From: Eonycteris spelaea
Taxonomy: Eukaryota; Chordata; Mammalia; Chiroptera; Pteropodidae
Length of the DNA: 64,000 nt
Assembly (NCBI GenBank): GCA_003508835.1
Contig: PUFA01000062.1
Span: 310,001-374,000, forward strand
Reading direction: 5' to 3'
Numbering within the stretch: the first letter of the stretch is position 1; each line of letters opens with the position of its first letter. The notes under the pieces were generated by a model. That model made no database searches. It saw only the letters and a program-made list of their open reading frames with translations, and had not been told where the DNA came from. Positions 23,095-33,245 of the stretch are shown here, piece by piece. The translations under genes and the position numbers were made by a program.

Positions 23095-23239
23095 TTATTC
23101 TTCTCCCTGCCTCCCCCTCGTCCTCCCCTCCCTCCCCCTCCCCTCCCTCCCCCCCCTCCCTCCCTCTCCCTCCCCTCTCTCCCTCTCCTCTCCCTCTCTC
23201 CCTCCCTCCCTCCCTCCCTCCTCCCTCCCTCCCTCTCTC

Positions 23240-23302
<63 letters not shown>

Positions 23303-23316
23303 CTTTCTCCCCTCCT
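23095..23316. repeat. Long polypyrimidine tract (CCCT)n/(CT)n
   Basis: Uninterrupted C/T over 179 nt (23121-23299), with near-pure flanks. It grades from CCCTCC-type units into about 35 CT units. Open frames on both strands (Pro/Leu/Ser-rich or Arg/Glu-rich) are products of this low complexity, not genes. Such tracts can form intramolecular triplexes. Confidence 0.97.
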
Positions 23317-23860
23317 ATGCCTTTCTTCTTTAATTTTCAAAAATGAGAGAAGAACCTCCCCAGCAACAAATGAATGAGGTTATATGTCTTGTTAATCCAA
23401 GCAAGTAGTAGTGAAACTAGATCAAAGTTGGTTTATAAATGTAATAAAATGCGACATTTTTTTTTTATGCCTGAGCGTACTAAAATTCATATGGGCAGGT
23501 GCCTAACTAGAATTTATCGATTTGTTTAAATCTTTAAGTTCTAGAAACATATCCCATAACAGATTGTTTTGGTATCCTGGTAACCAGATAAAAAGCCCAT
23601 CTAAAACTTTTTAATACCTAATCTGTACAATAGAATGAAAAAGTTTAAAACAAAGCTATATGTGTATAAAAAAAAAGGGTAAGTTTGTAGGTAATTTAAA
23701 ATAAAATCAAGTAAGAATGCTATCAGTATCCCACTCTTCTTACCATTTACCTGCTCATACAGCCTCAAATTTTTAAAGGCTCTGAAAACTATCTTTCTGT
23801 GTACACATAAATTTTTGTAAACAATCAAGTTAATTATGGAAATATGTTCATTTTCAGAAA
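23317..23860. other. Unique AT-rich sequence, nothing recognised
   Basis: A minus-strand frame at 23601-23870 is Leu/Ile/Phe/Tyr-rich with no features of a known family. Confidence 0.45.
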
Positions 23861-24102
23861 TAATTTGCACTTTAATTCCATCTCCAAATCATCTCCAATG
23901 TACTTTTCAAGTACAACTAGAAAAGACATTTGAGTCCAAAACATCCAGGTAAAAATTGAATTAGGGATTATATAGTAGGGATTACTAATTTGCACTTGAC
24001 TTTAATTCCATCTCTAAATCATCTCCAATGTACTTTTCAAGTACAGTTAGAAAAGAAATTTGAGCCCAAAACACCCAGGCAAAAATTGAATTAGGGATTA
24101 CA
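23861..24102. repeat. Tandem duplication, two units of about 120 bp
   Basis: Unit 1 (23861-23985) and unit 2 (23986-24102) share 'tttaattccatctc', 'aaatcatctccaatgtac', 'ttttcaagtaca' and 'aaaaattgaattagggatta'. Unit 2 has a 5-bp insertion near its start. Differences are few, so this duplication is much younger than most repeats in the window. Confidence 0.95.
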
Positions 24103-24479
24103 TATTTAATTACAGCTCACTTCTTCTGAAAGTTAAGCTAACATTCTGAATTCATTTGTGCCTCAGATTTAGGGAAAGCAAATCCTTTCTATGCAAACAT
24201 CCAGCATTTTAATTCAACTAATTTACACTTTAAGTTAACCTCTTCCAATACATCAAAATCAAAGTTTAAATAACCATACTTTTTAAAGTCAGATAGGAGC
24301 AGAACTACATAACTAGATGACATATTATTATGAGAACCTAGTAAAATATGATTGATTTCATACTGAAAGGGATATAGTTATAAAACAACTTTATCAGACA
24401 AACTGAAAACAGAAATTTAAGTTTAGTTATAAAATAATGCATCAGGAAGTACTTAGCCATCTCAAAGAACACTGGAGTT
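24103..24479. other. AT-rich sequence, nothing recognised
   Basis: No frame or repeat recognised between the tandem duplication and the L1 tail. Confidence 0.5.
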
Positions 24480-24765
24480 AAAAATGTGGCAAGGAGCAGA
24501 TGGGAGCGGGGTTAGGGGAGAGAGTGAAAAAGGGGAAGGGATTTAGAAGTACACATTGGTAGTTATAAAATAGTCACGGGCATGTAAAATGTAGCATAGG
24601 GAATATAGTCAGTATTATCCTAATAACTGTGTATGGCATCAGATGAGTACTAGACTTACTGGGGTGATTACTTCATAAATTATATAAATGCCTAATCACT
24701 ATATTGTATACTTGAAACTAATATAATGTATACCAACTAAAATCAAAAACAAAATATTTTTAAAA
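24480..24765 (+). mobile_element. L1 3' UTR and tail, chiropteran type
   Basis: A G-rich purine block (24490-24540) is followed by 'cacattggtagttataaaat', 'agtcacgggcatgtaaaatg', 'catagggaatatagtcag', 'gagtactagacttactgggg', 'atcactatattgtatacttg' and an A-rich tail. This order matches the bat L1 3' end as I remember it. It is the clearest lineage marker in the window. The copy is 5'-truncated and non-coding. Confidence 0.72.
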
Positions 24766-24933
24766 ATATGATATGGAGGCAGAAATACAAATTCTTAGGA
24801 GAGAAGAATGATGATCTGGAGTTATAACTTTTAGGCGAATGGAATTTTGAGAAAACACCTATCTGAGGTTATTTATAGGGGGAAAAGATTATGGGAAAGT
24901 ACTGATTAATGTCATTTAAACTGGAAGACTGAA

Positions 24934-24954
24934 TGTGTGTGTGTGTGTGTGTAT
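24934..24954. repeat. Short (GT)n microsatellite
   Basis: About nine GT units immediately left of a perfect palindrome. Confidence 0.9.
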
Positions 24955-24990
24955 AATTTCATATATCTATAGATATAGATATATGAAATT
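24955..24990. repeat. Perfect AT-rich palindrome (17-bp arms, 2-bp spacer)
   Basis: The left arm aatttcatatatctata (24955-24971) is the exact reverse complement of 24974-24990, separated only by 'ga'. It can extrude as a cruciform. No known factor site is assigned. Confidence 0.95.
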
Positions 24991-25866
24991 GCATGACTTT
25001 GTTTACATTATTATTATTTTTTCTTTATAGCTTTTAACCTTTTTTCATGGAAGCTTTGGATAATATTTTCATTGTTAGTTAATCAAAACAATGAGCTTGA
25101 AACTTACTCCTGTCTTTCCATTAAATTACTATGTGAAGTCAGTGGCCTTAAGACCATTGCTCTTCATTATAATCTACATTTTCCAAATGGTAAATTGTTA
25201 GTTATTTTCTCCCTAAATTCTATAAGCACCATTTGATAGTACACATTTAGTTTTGTTTGGATGTATTTTATGAAGATAACATGCCACAAGGGACTGAAAA
25301 CTCTTGAAGATAAAATGCTAAATGTTTTTAGAAAATGTGGCAGGAAGGCAAAAGGTCAGCAGAATAAATAAATGTCTGAACTGGAAAGCCAGATCCAATC
25401 ACAAAGTCCAGTTGAGTGCTAGAGGCTGAGCTTGTTGAAGTCACTTTGTGAAAGAAATGTGAGGAAGAAACATCTCTGTCCAAATGAGCTGGAAAAAATG
25501 CTGGCTGAATACACTCTCTGTTTGACTTGTTTTCAAGATCAGAAAACAGCAACATTGCACATAACAAACAGCACTTGTCTCCCTCATAGAAAGTAAAGGT
25601 TGGCTGACAGCCAAAGACAGTCTTGCTGTGAAATAAATTAAAGGAAAGCAAATACAGCATCACAATTTAGCGAGCAAAGAAAAGAGAGAAAAAAGTGAGA
25701 AGGCAAAAGAGAAAGCTAGTAGAGATAGAAAAAAAGCAGTAGAATTTGTGAAAAATGAATAACACTACTGAAACTCTAAGTCTAATATCATTGGTTATGT
25801 ATTGATTTGCAGAAGTATAAAGGGATATTTTATTAGGGGCTTATATAAGCAGAGAAAAACACAGTA
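24991..25866. other. Unique sequence, nothing recognised
   Basis: The portion 25330-25680 is less AT-rich than its flanks and holds a 111-codon minus-strand frame with several Cys, Ser and Phe. No domain is recognised. It is followed by a purine-rich A/G stretch at 25674-25740. Confidence 0.4.
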
Positions 25867-26182
25867 TAGTTGACCCTTTAATAATGCTGAGATTAGGGGT
25901 GCCAACCCCCCATGTGGTTGAAAATCCACATATAACTTTTGACTTCCCTGAAATTTAATAGCCTAGTAATGACTGGAAGCCTTACCGATAACATACAGTA
26001 GAGTAACACATTTTTTATTTTATATGTATTATAGACAATCGTCTAATAAGAAAGTATGTTAAAGAAAAGAAAGTGTTAAGAAAATCATAAAGATGATAAA
26101 ATACATTTACAGCATTTATTGAAAAAAATCTTTGTATAATTGTCCCACACAGTTCAAACCCATATTGTTTAAGGGTCAGTTA
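25867..26182 (+). mobile_element. MER44-like Tigger DNA transposon
   Basis: 316 bp with inverted ends: left 'tagttgaccctttaataat', right 'tgtttaagggtcagtta'. TA lies on both sides (25865-25866 and 26183-26184). Internal blocks 'ggggtgccaaccccccat', 'gaaaatccacatataact', 'tttgacttccctgaaattta' and 'ggaagccttaccgataacat' match my memory of the MER44/Tigger7 group. It is non-autonomous, with no transposase frame. Confidence 0.87.
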
Positions 26183-26798
<616 letters not shown>

Positions 26799-27117
26799 AA
26801 AATACAAGTTGATTAATTCAAGCAAGAATGTGTTAAGGAAAATTTTTGAAGTTTTGTTATTCACTTAGTGAGGTGGGGTAAAGTAGGGAGAGCTTGCTAG
26901 TTTTCTCCAAAATATTTCAAGTTAGGTGTGTTCACTAATCCTTAAAGATTTCTTTGAGTGGCTATCCTCAACTCTCAGTGCAACATAATTGCTTAGTGAG
27001 TTTTTTTTTTTAAATACCGATGTTTATACTTCAATCCAAGAGTTCATTTCAGTTGCTCTGTGGTGGGGCCTGTGGAACAAGATCGTTCAATTCTAAGATG
27101 CACCTGGTGCTGAGAAC
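26799..27117. other. Unique sequence, nothing recognised
   Basis: It includes a T-run at 27001-27011. There is no convincing frame. Confidence 0.45.
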
Positions 27118-27225
27118 AACTGCTCTAGAATGTAGAATCCGTGAAACACAGGAACCATGTTGTCTTTTCACCCTCGGTATAGTTCCTGGCCGACTAAGTA
27201 TGTATGGGTTGACTCAATAAACAAT
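27118..27225 (+). mobile_element. L2 LINE 3' end fragment
   Basis: 'ctctagaatgtagaatccgt', 'cacaggaaccatgttgtc', 'agttcctggc' and the closing 'gactcaataaacaat' follow the conserved end of L2, whose consensus closes with a polyadenylation-like 'CTCAATAAATAT'. Confidence 0.7.
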
Positions 27226-27659
27226 GATCTCTTACTCTATTTTACCTGTATATACCTTATATAGTATTTGATGCTGGAACAGCCATGCAGATTCCATAAA
27301 ATCAGCCAGAAAAGAACATAAACTTAATCATCAACAGAAAAGCCAGTCACCTCTTCTACTCTACCATTCCTCCCCAAGATGAGTGTTAACAGTTTGGTAC
27401 TCAAATATCCACCATTCTCATTTAACAGATATACACAATTAGATATAAATATGTAGGCTTCTTTAAATTTTTTCTTTCTACCCCGCTTTTCCCCAGCCAA
27501 ATGAGATGAAAATATCCACAATGCTCATTTTTTTTTTCACTTAAACATTTTTCAAGATCACACCATGAAGGACTATTTCATTTTTTAATATAGACCTAAA
27601 TGATAACATTTCTGTTCCCTCAGCTATTCAATCAAACTTTGTCCATTCACTTTACTTTT
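27226..27659. other. Unique sequence, nothing recognised
   Basis: The minus-strand frame at 27324-27521 shows no motif. A T-run lies at 27529-27537. Confidence 0.45.
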
Positions 27660-28810
27660 TCTCTTATCCACACACTCCAATAATACTTTGGCTTCCACCA
27701 TACCAGAGAAGCCCATGGTAAACTGTGAACTTTATTATTCTGTACCTGTAGCATCTGACCAAGTCTTCACTCCTCTCTTATTACAACACTTTTCTCGGTT
27801 GGCCTCTAGGCTACCACTGTCTCTGTTTCCTATTTAACTATCTCAGTGACCTTCGAGGACAGTCCCTTGTCTTCTCCAGCCTTAAGTTTTGAACTAAGCC
27901 CCGAAGACTTTCTCTTTTATATACGTCCTTCAGTTTGTCCATTCCCAGGATTTTTAAGACCAGCTGTATTATGACAGCTCCATTTTTTTTCTTCCAGGCT
28001 GAAACTCACTCTAAATGACAAACCAGTATATTAAGTAGTCCGCTGATATCTAAAATTTTGTATGTAACAGGTGTGTCATACTTATATGCCCAAAATAGAA
28101 ATTTTGATTTTCTCTTAAGTTTTTCCTTTTCTTTCTCAGTTCAGTAAATGACAACTCTATTTTCTGAGTTGTCAGGCCAAAATCTCTCAAGTCATCCATG
28201 GATTTCTGCTTCTTTTACATCCTGCAACAATTTATTGACAAATTCTGCTCTCAGAAACCTCTCTATAATACAACCACTTTTTACCACCTCCTAGTCAAAC
28301 ACACACCATTTTTCACATAGAATATGGCAACTGTTTTCCCTGTTTTTCTTAGTTTCCTAAAATCTATATATAACAGCCTGACTGATCCCTTAAAATATTA
28401 ATAAGGTTACATCATATTTGTGCTGCAAATTCTTAAGGACTTCCCCATTTTACCAGAAATCTCACTTGCCTTTTCTCATTCAGAACCTGCCCCTAACTGT
28501 CATTTTACTCCCTGCTCTTTCCCGCACATCGACCTATCTACCTACCATCACCCCTTAGATTTCATTTGATGCCATGTGCTCTGTCTTTTCCTCTGTTCTA
28601 GTTCTGCCTCACTATCTAGGCTTTTTGGAACATGCCAAACATATTTTAAACTTTAGGTACTTGGACTTGCTCTTCACTGAGCCTGAGCAATTGTTGTATA
28701 GATAATTGCATGGCAAATCTTTCATTTAGGTCTCTGCTTAAATATAAGAGAGAACTTCCTTGATTATTCTAACTAAAATAAGATCATCAAAACTAACGTC
28801 ATTTCTTTTT
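27660..28810 (+). mobile_element. L2 LINE, ORF2 3' portion, diverged
   Basis: About 1.15 kb of pyrimidine-rich sequence in L2 order: 'ctgtctctgtttcctattt', 'cagtcccttgtcttctcc', 'gtcatccatggatttctgc' and 'agcctgactgatccctta', then 'cttccccattttaccag' and 'ggtctctgcttaaatata'. L2 encodes an EN/RT protein; the frame here is completely broken. The boundaries are approximate. Confidence 0.68.
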
Positions 28811-28886
28811 ATCTTACATTTGTCATACAATAGCTGAATTATCATTGTTATTAATATCTTCCCTGATAAAATGTTGTATGTAAGAT

Positions 28887-28887
<1 letters not shown>

Positions 28888-28920
<33 letters not shown>

Positions 28921-28942
28921 CTATCTTACACACACACACGTA
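28888..28942. repeat. (GT)n tract facing a (CA)n tract
   Basis: About 15 GT units (28888-28917), then 'tatactatctta', then about six CA units ending near 28940. The two tracts are complementary and could pair into a hairpin. Confidence 0.9.
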
Positions 28943-29208
28943 TAAAACTCTTACATATTGGTGCTTTAAATAATGAAATGGTATAAAAATTAATGTCAAT
29001 TCTCACTGAGATTTATCCTATTTCCAAAAATATTGCAGTTTTTCACATTGGAATTGGTATTATATATTTACCCACATTGTCACTGGTGCTGGAGCTTCCC
29101 GTCCTCCATCCTCCCTACCTCTTTCCCTCCCTCCCTTCCTCTGTGTGATTTACAAATACATCCACACATTCTTTAATATTTCTCTTTTAAAAATGTAGAA
29201 ATGTAATT

Positions 29209-29296
29209 TACTTCCCTTGAGTGTGGGCTGGCCTTAATAGATTGCTTCTAATGACTAGAAAAAAGCAGAAATGATAGTGTATACCTTTACTTGGAA
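29209..29296 (+). mobile_element. MLT1-type LTR fragment
   Basis: 'ttcccttgagtgtgggctgg', 'ttgcttctaatgactaga' and 'agcagaaatgatagtgt' match the central part of an MLT1-type MaLR LTR. Both ends are missing. Confidence 0.6.
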
Positions 29297-29329
29297 GAAT
29301 TCTGGATACATATATGTGAGTGTGAGTAT

Positions 29330-29400
29330 ACATATCTATATATATATATATATATATACACACACAGATATATTTGTCTATATAGATATACACACAAATA
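29330..29400. repeat. (TA)n/(CACA) simple repeat
   Basis: Imperfect TA, TATATACA and CACAGATA units. The Tyr/Ile-rich minus-strand frame over it is an artefact. Confidence 0.9.
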
Positions 29401-30370
29401 AATATTAATTTTAATGGTTTAATATTTTTCTTAATACTCTCCAGTATTCCTAAAAATTAGATATTTCAACTTATAATTAAAATGATTTTATTTTTACAAT
29501 TTATAGATTTATTTTTCTCATTTTATCTCACACCTACAAAAATATTTTAATAGTTATAACTTAAAATGATATATTAATGTTTATAAATGTTTTTAATCTT
29601 GTTTAATCATTCTACTTTGACCTTTATAAACTTTTTTAAATGTAGTTTAATTTATTTCTACTTATTTAAAAGTAGATATTATGTTTTTTTTTTTTTTAGG
29701 TCACTTTCAATGTTTTCAATGTTCTGGGACCTCTATGTACTTTTATGAAAGTAATATCTCTCACAAATACTAGGGAAACTTTAGACATATTTTTCACAGG
29801 AACTTTGTAAATGTTACATGTTTCATTGGCTAATGTGACACTGAGACAGGTGTATTCAGACTCCAGTAGGACGGACTTGAGAACATTACTATCTAAATAT
29901 TTTCCTTTGTTTTTCAAAAGGGAGAAATTTATTAAATTCAGGTTGTTTTATTTCATAAAGGGAAATATTACCAAACATCTTCTAGATGCTCAATTTGACT
30001 GCTAAGGATAGATTATGTAGCAACAAAGAGTCGCTGGGTAAATAGAAATAACTAAATTTTATAGCGCATGTCTACAAAGGATCTCTTTGGTGATTCTCCC
30101 TCCTTTTCTTTCAAATCCCTTTTCCATTGCTGGCTGCATGCTCTACTCCTCAAAGGCTGAGTAGTTTCACTTGATATAACTTGCCTTTCTTAAGTCTTCC
30201 AAAACAGGCCCACCTAGATTTGTCACCATTAAAAGCAGTTTAAAATTTTACTATTTTCTTCATTTTTTTTTTTTTTTACTCTGTCCTGGGAAGATATAAA
30301 AATAGACAATACAATTTGATGAAAGCAATTATTTGCTTGGTAGTTTTACTCCATACAAAAGTTCTGTTTT
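29401..30370. other. AT-rich unique sequence
   Basis: Very AT-rich to about 29700, with a T-run at 29685-29697. It is less AT-rich at 30060-30230. Overlapping frames of 64-73 codons on opposite strands (29696-30005) have no recognisable domains. Confidence 0.45.
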
Positions 30371-30522
30371 TCCTACAGCTATCCTACCCTGAACAAGCCC
30401 TATCCCATCTGATGTTAGAAGCTAAGCAGGGTCAGGCCTGGTTAGTTCTTGGATGGGAGACCACCTAGGAAGACCAGGTGCTGTTGTAGGTGTAAAATAA
30501 ATAAATAAAAATAATAAAAATA
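30371..30522 (+). mobile_element. 5S rRNA-derived retroposed copy (SINE-like)
   Basis: About 120 nt (30371-30492) follow mammalian 5S rRNA almost end to end. The internal control region is well kept: 'agaagctaagcagggtc' (box A), 'aggcctggttag' and 'ttggatgggagaccacct' (box C, one change). The first 50 nt are more diverged. An A-rich tail of about 30 nt (30493-30522, units such as aaataaataa) follows instead of a 5S terminator, which marks a retroposed copy. 5S-derived SINEs are reported in Old World fruit bats; a simple 5S retropseudogene is the alternative. I could not see clear target-site duplications. Confidence 0.85.
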
Positions 30523-30654
30523 AGGGATCAGTAAACTGACAAGGTCTTTACAATCTATGAGGTCAACCAAGGGTTGCCTTGCCTAAAAAAAAAATTTTAC
30601 CTTCATGAAAGATAGGTATTCGAGGGAAGTTAATAAATTTTCCCCTTTAGATCT

Positions 30655-30735
30655 TTTTGTAAAGCATTTTATTATTAGTTTAAAGTATACAATACATTGG
30701 AATATTTATCAGTGTTATTAAATATATACCTTTTA
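30655..30735 (-). mobile_element. Possible L1 3' terminus fragment, reverse orientation
   Basis: 'ttattattagtttaaagtat' and 'acaatacattgg' resemble the start of the reverse L1 3' UTR at 20345. Only about 80 bp, weak. Confidence 0.35.
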
Positions 30736-32175
30736 GATCTTTATTCCTGAAATTATTTCTGAGTATCCTGTTTTACAGGGTATATAGTAAATGTCTTAAA
30801 CTAAATTTATCTTTTGTAACTTGTTAGTATTTAATAACATTGATTAATATGCATGTGGTATATATGTCATTTACATTTGATAGGCAAACATTTATATAAG
30901 TATGTATTCTAATGTATATTTAACACATTTATCATAAGTGATTTTAAAATTTATATTAATGTTACTGTATCAAATTGTTTATATAATAATTTTATAAAAC
31001 AATATACCTTCCTCCCCATTATCACCACCACCAGTAGTTTTAAAATAATTGAAAATGATAAAAGAGATATTTGTGAAATTAGAATACCAAAGCCTGTCCT
31101 ACTTTTTATTCAATGCTCTGAATGGAGAAATGCCAAACTGTATCAATCAAATTCCCCAAATGTAAATGAGAAAGAAGGTCTTATGGCTTAAAGTTGTCAA
31201 ATAGGTTAAAGGTTAAAGTCACAACTTGTAAATTTTTATTTCCTATCTGTTTTTGTGGTATCTCATTCTTCTAGAGTTTGCAGTGTGAGACAGGCCCACA
31301 GGCATTATGGCAAATGTCCCTACCTCTGTTTCCCTTCTTTAGTTTGTTGTTCTTTCCAGTCCTGAGATGGCATGGTTTGAAAGAAAGGTCAGATCTGGAT
31401 TAGGGTTGGGGGTTAAACTGGTTGTTCAGTTTAACAGCTTCAAGCAGATGGAGCCTGTGACATAATTCAAGAAAATTCACCAGAGTTTATTTTGGGACTT
31501 GGAACCAAACTCAAGAAGATTTTTTTTTTTCACTTCTTTGACTTCTTTCTATAGAATGAATAATCTGATTTGTTCAGTTCTATATATTTTATTTAAAAAG
31601 AATAGAATATTTATTACGATGGCATGTAAGTATGATCATGCTATATATTTTTATGTGTGTGCACATATATGTGTCTAAATGTTTCATTGTGAGTGTGTGA
31701 TATTAAAACAAATTAGAATTAAAAACAAAATTTAAATTATCTTATCTGTATGCACCTGGCATCTGATATCTACATATCCTAATCAGTAATGTTGTCATAC
31801 TACCTGTTCATCAATCAATCAGAATGAAAAATTCTCTAAAGCTATTTGATATAAGATATTTTAATAGCAGGATAAAAATTACTATAAACACATTATCAAG
31901 ACTTGAAAAATTGATAAAACACCTTAAGCATGTGTCGAATAAAATCGAGGTGCTGGAAACTCTTGTTATTACCCAAAACGTAAGCGCTGTTGTCAAAACC
32001 AAGTCTCTCAGTAGTTTTAGAGTCAAAGCAGAATACATGGAACGTCTCAGCGAAAACCAGCCTCATGTTGGAATTTCTTATTTGCATCTATTTTTTAAAT
32101 ATTTATACACTTATTTAGATATTTTAAGAGTAATGGTATATATCCTTAATTAGTTTCCTGTACTTTCCTATATAT
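30736..32175. other. AT-rich unique sequence
   Basis: Nothing firm. The part 31260-31520 is less AT-rich and has a reverse polyadenylation-like 'gagtttattttggg', giving it an LTR-like look without definable ends. Frames at 31811-32153 overlap on both strands (up to 109 codons) and show no known domain. Confidence 0.4.
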
Positions 32176-32179
32176 GAAC

Positions 32180-32930
32180 ATTTTTAGAATGTCAGTGTTA
32201 TTAAAATGTTATTGAAATATAATAATAATAAGAAAAATTCACAAATCATAAATATATATTTAATTGATTTTCAAAAATTGAGCATGTCTGTGTGGCTAGC
32301 AACCAGATCAAGGGACAAAACATTACCATAAACCCATAATACATCCTTCTAGGCAAACATACCAAAAGTAATCGTGCTCTTAAATTCTAGGCAATCATAG
32401 ATTAGTTTTGCCTTTCATTGAACATTATATGAATAGAATCACATAATATGTATCTTTTGTATCTGACTCATTTCACTCAAGTTATGTTTGTGAAAATAAT
32501 CCATGTTATTATGTTATATTGATAAAAATGTGTTTTAACTTAATATAACATATTCATGATTTTCTTATTTTTGGAAACAAATTTTCCATCCAAATTTAAA
32601 AATAATAAATTTGTAAGATCAAATTATAAAACTATAATCATTTTTAAAACTTTATTTTTAATCCTTCACATATAGCTCTGTAGCTCATATGGAGTTTATT
32701 TTTCCTAGAGTGTGAAGTAGGGACAAGGATTGCTTTAGATCCCTTATGAATATCCAATTACCAAGCACCATATTTTGATTTATCTCTTTGTTGTAGCACT
32801 ACAACAAATCTTTGATATATGACAGGACTCTTTATGTGTGAGTTTCTGTTTGGACTACCTCTCTACTGATATATCTCTGTTGATATTTTTCTCCACTGTT
32901 TTCTCCACATGTAACGTTACTATCTGCTGT
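32180..32930 (-). mobile_element. Old L1M fragments, reverse orientation, with internal loss
   Basis: The 3' end part (32290-32510) contains 'gaatagaatcacataatatg' and 'tgactcatttcactcaa'. The ORF2 part (32640-32900) contains 'gtgaagtagggacaagg', 'gaatatccaattaccaagca' and 'tgtgtgagtttctgtttgg'. The L1 sequence normally between them is missing. Confidence 0.68.
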
Positions 32931-33245
32931 CTAGATTAAGAGTGAAGGATAGTACTTGAAAATAAGAACAGAGATGTGCACAAGGGCACATGGTCCTGTG
33001 TTCAAACAGTGTTTTCCAAAGCTGGCACTTGTATCTGTGAGGACTGTGAGAAAACTCAGCAAACAGCTCCCTCCATGTTACAACACACCTACCTACCCCA
33101 CCACTGCCCTGACAGCTTCTAAGGGCTTCACAGAAACACAGTGCCGTACTGCTCCTGGGGCCACAGGGCATCTGCACAGCTGAGGACCTCCCATTTCAAG
33201 CTCAGGATCTTTTCCCTTCCTTGGTTTTCTTTGGAGGATCTATAA
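32931..33245. other. Locally GC-rich unique block
   Basis: Composition rises to about half G+C in a window near one third. Frames of 75-85 codons exist on both strands (32920-33183), as expected for higher GC. I recognise neither a protein nor a repeat. It could be a conserved non-coding element, an old pseudogene, or an unrecognised repeat. Confidence 0.4.

Noticed and set aside
23056..23346. 96-codon Pro/Leu/Ser frame and its 81-codon Arg/Glu antisense frame
   Set aside because: Both are direct products of the polypyrimidine tract; low-complexity, no flanking coding signal.
24490..24540. G-rich run considered as a promoter or quadruplex element
   Set aside because: It belongs to the polypurine segment of the L1 3' UTR, in the expected position.
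30371..30522. Functional 5S rRNA gene
   Set aside because: The 5' third is diverged and an A-rich tail replaces the terminator, so it is a retroposed copy.
31260..31530. Possible minus-strand LTR
   Set aside because: Only composition and a single reverse AATAAA-like site support it; no ends, no target duplication.
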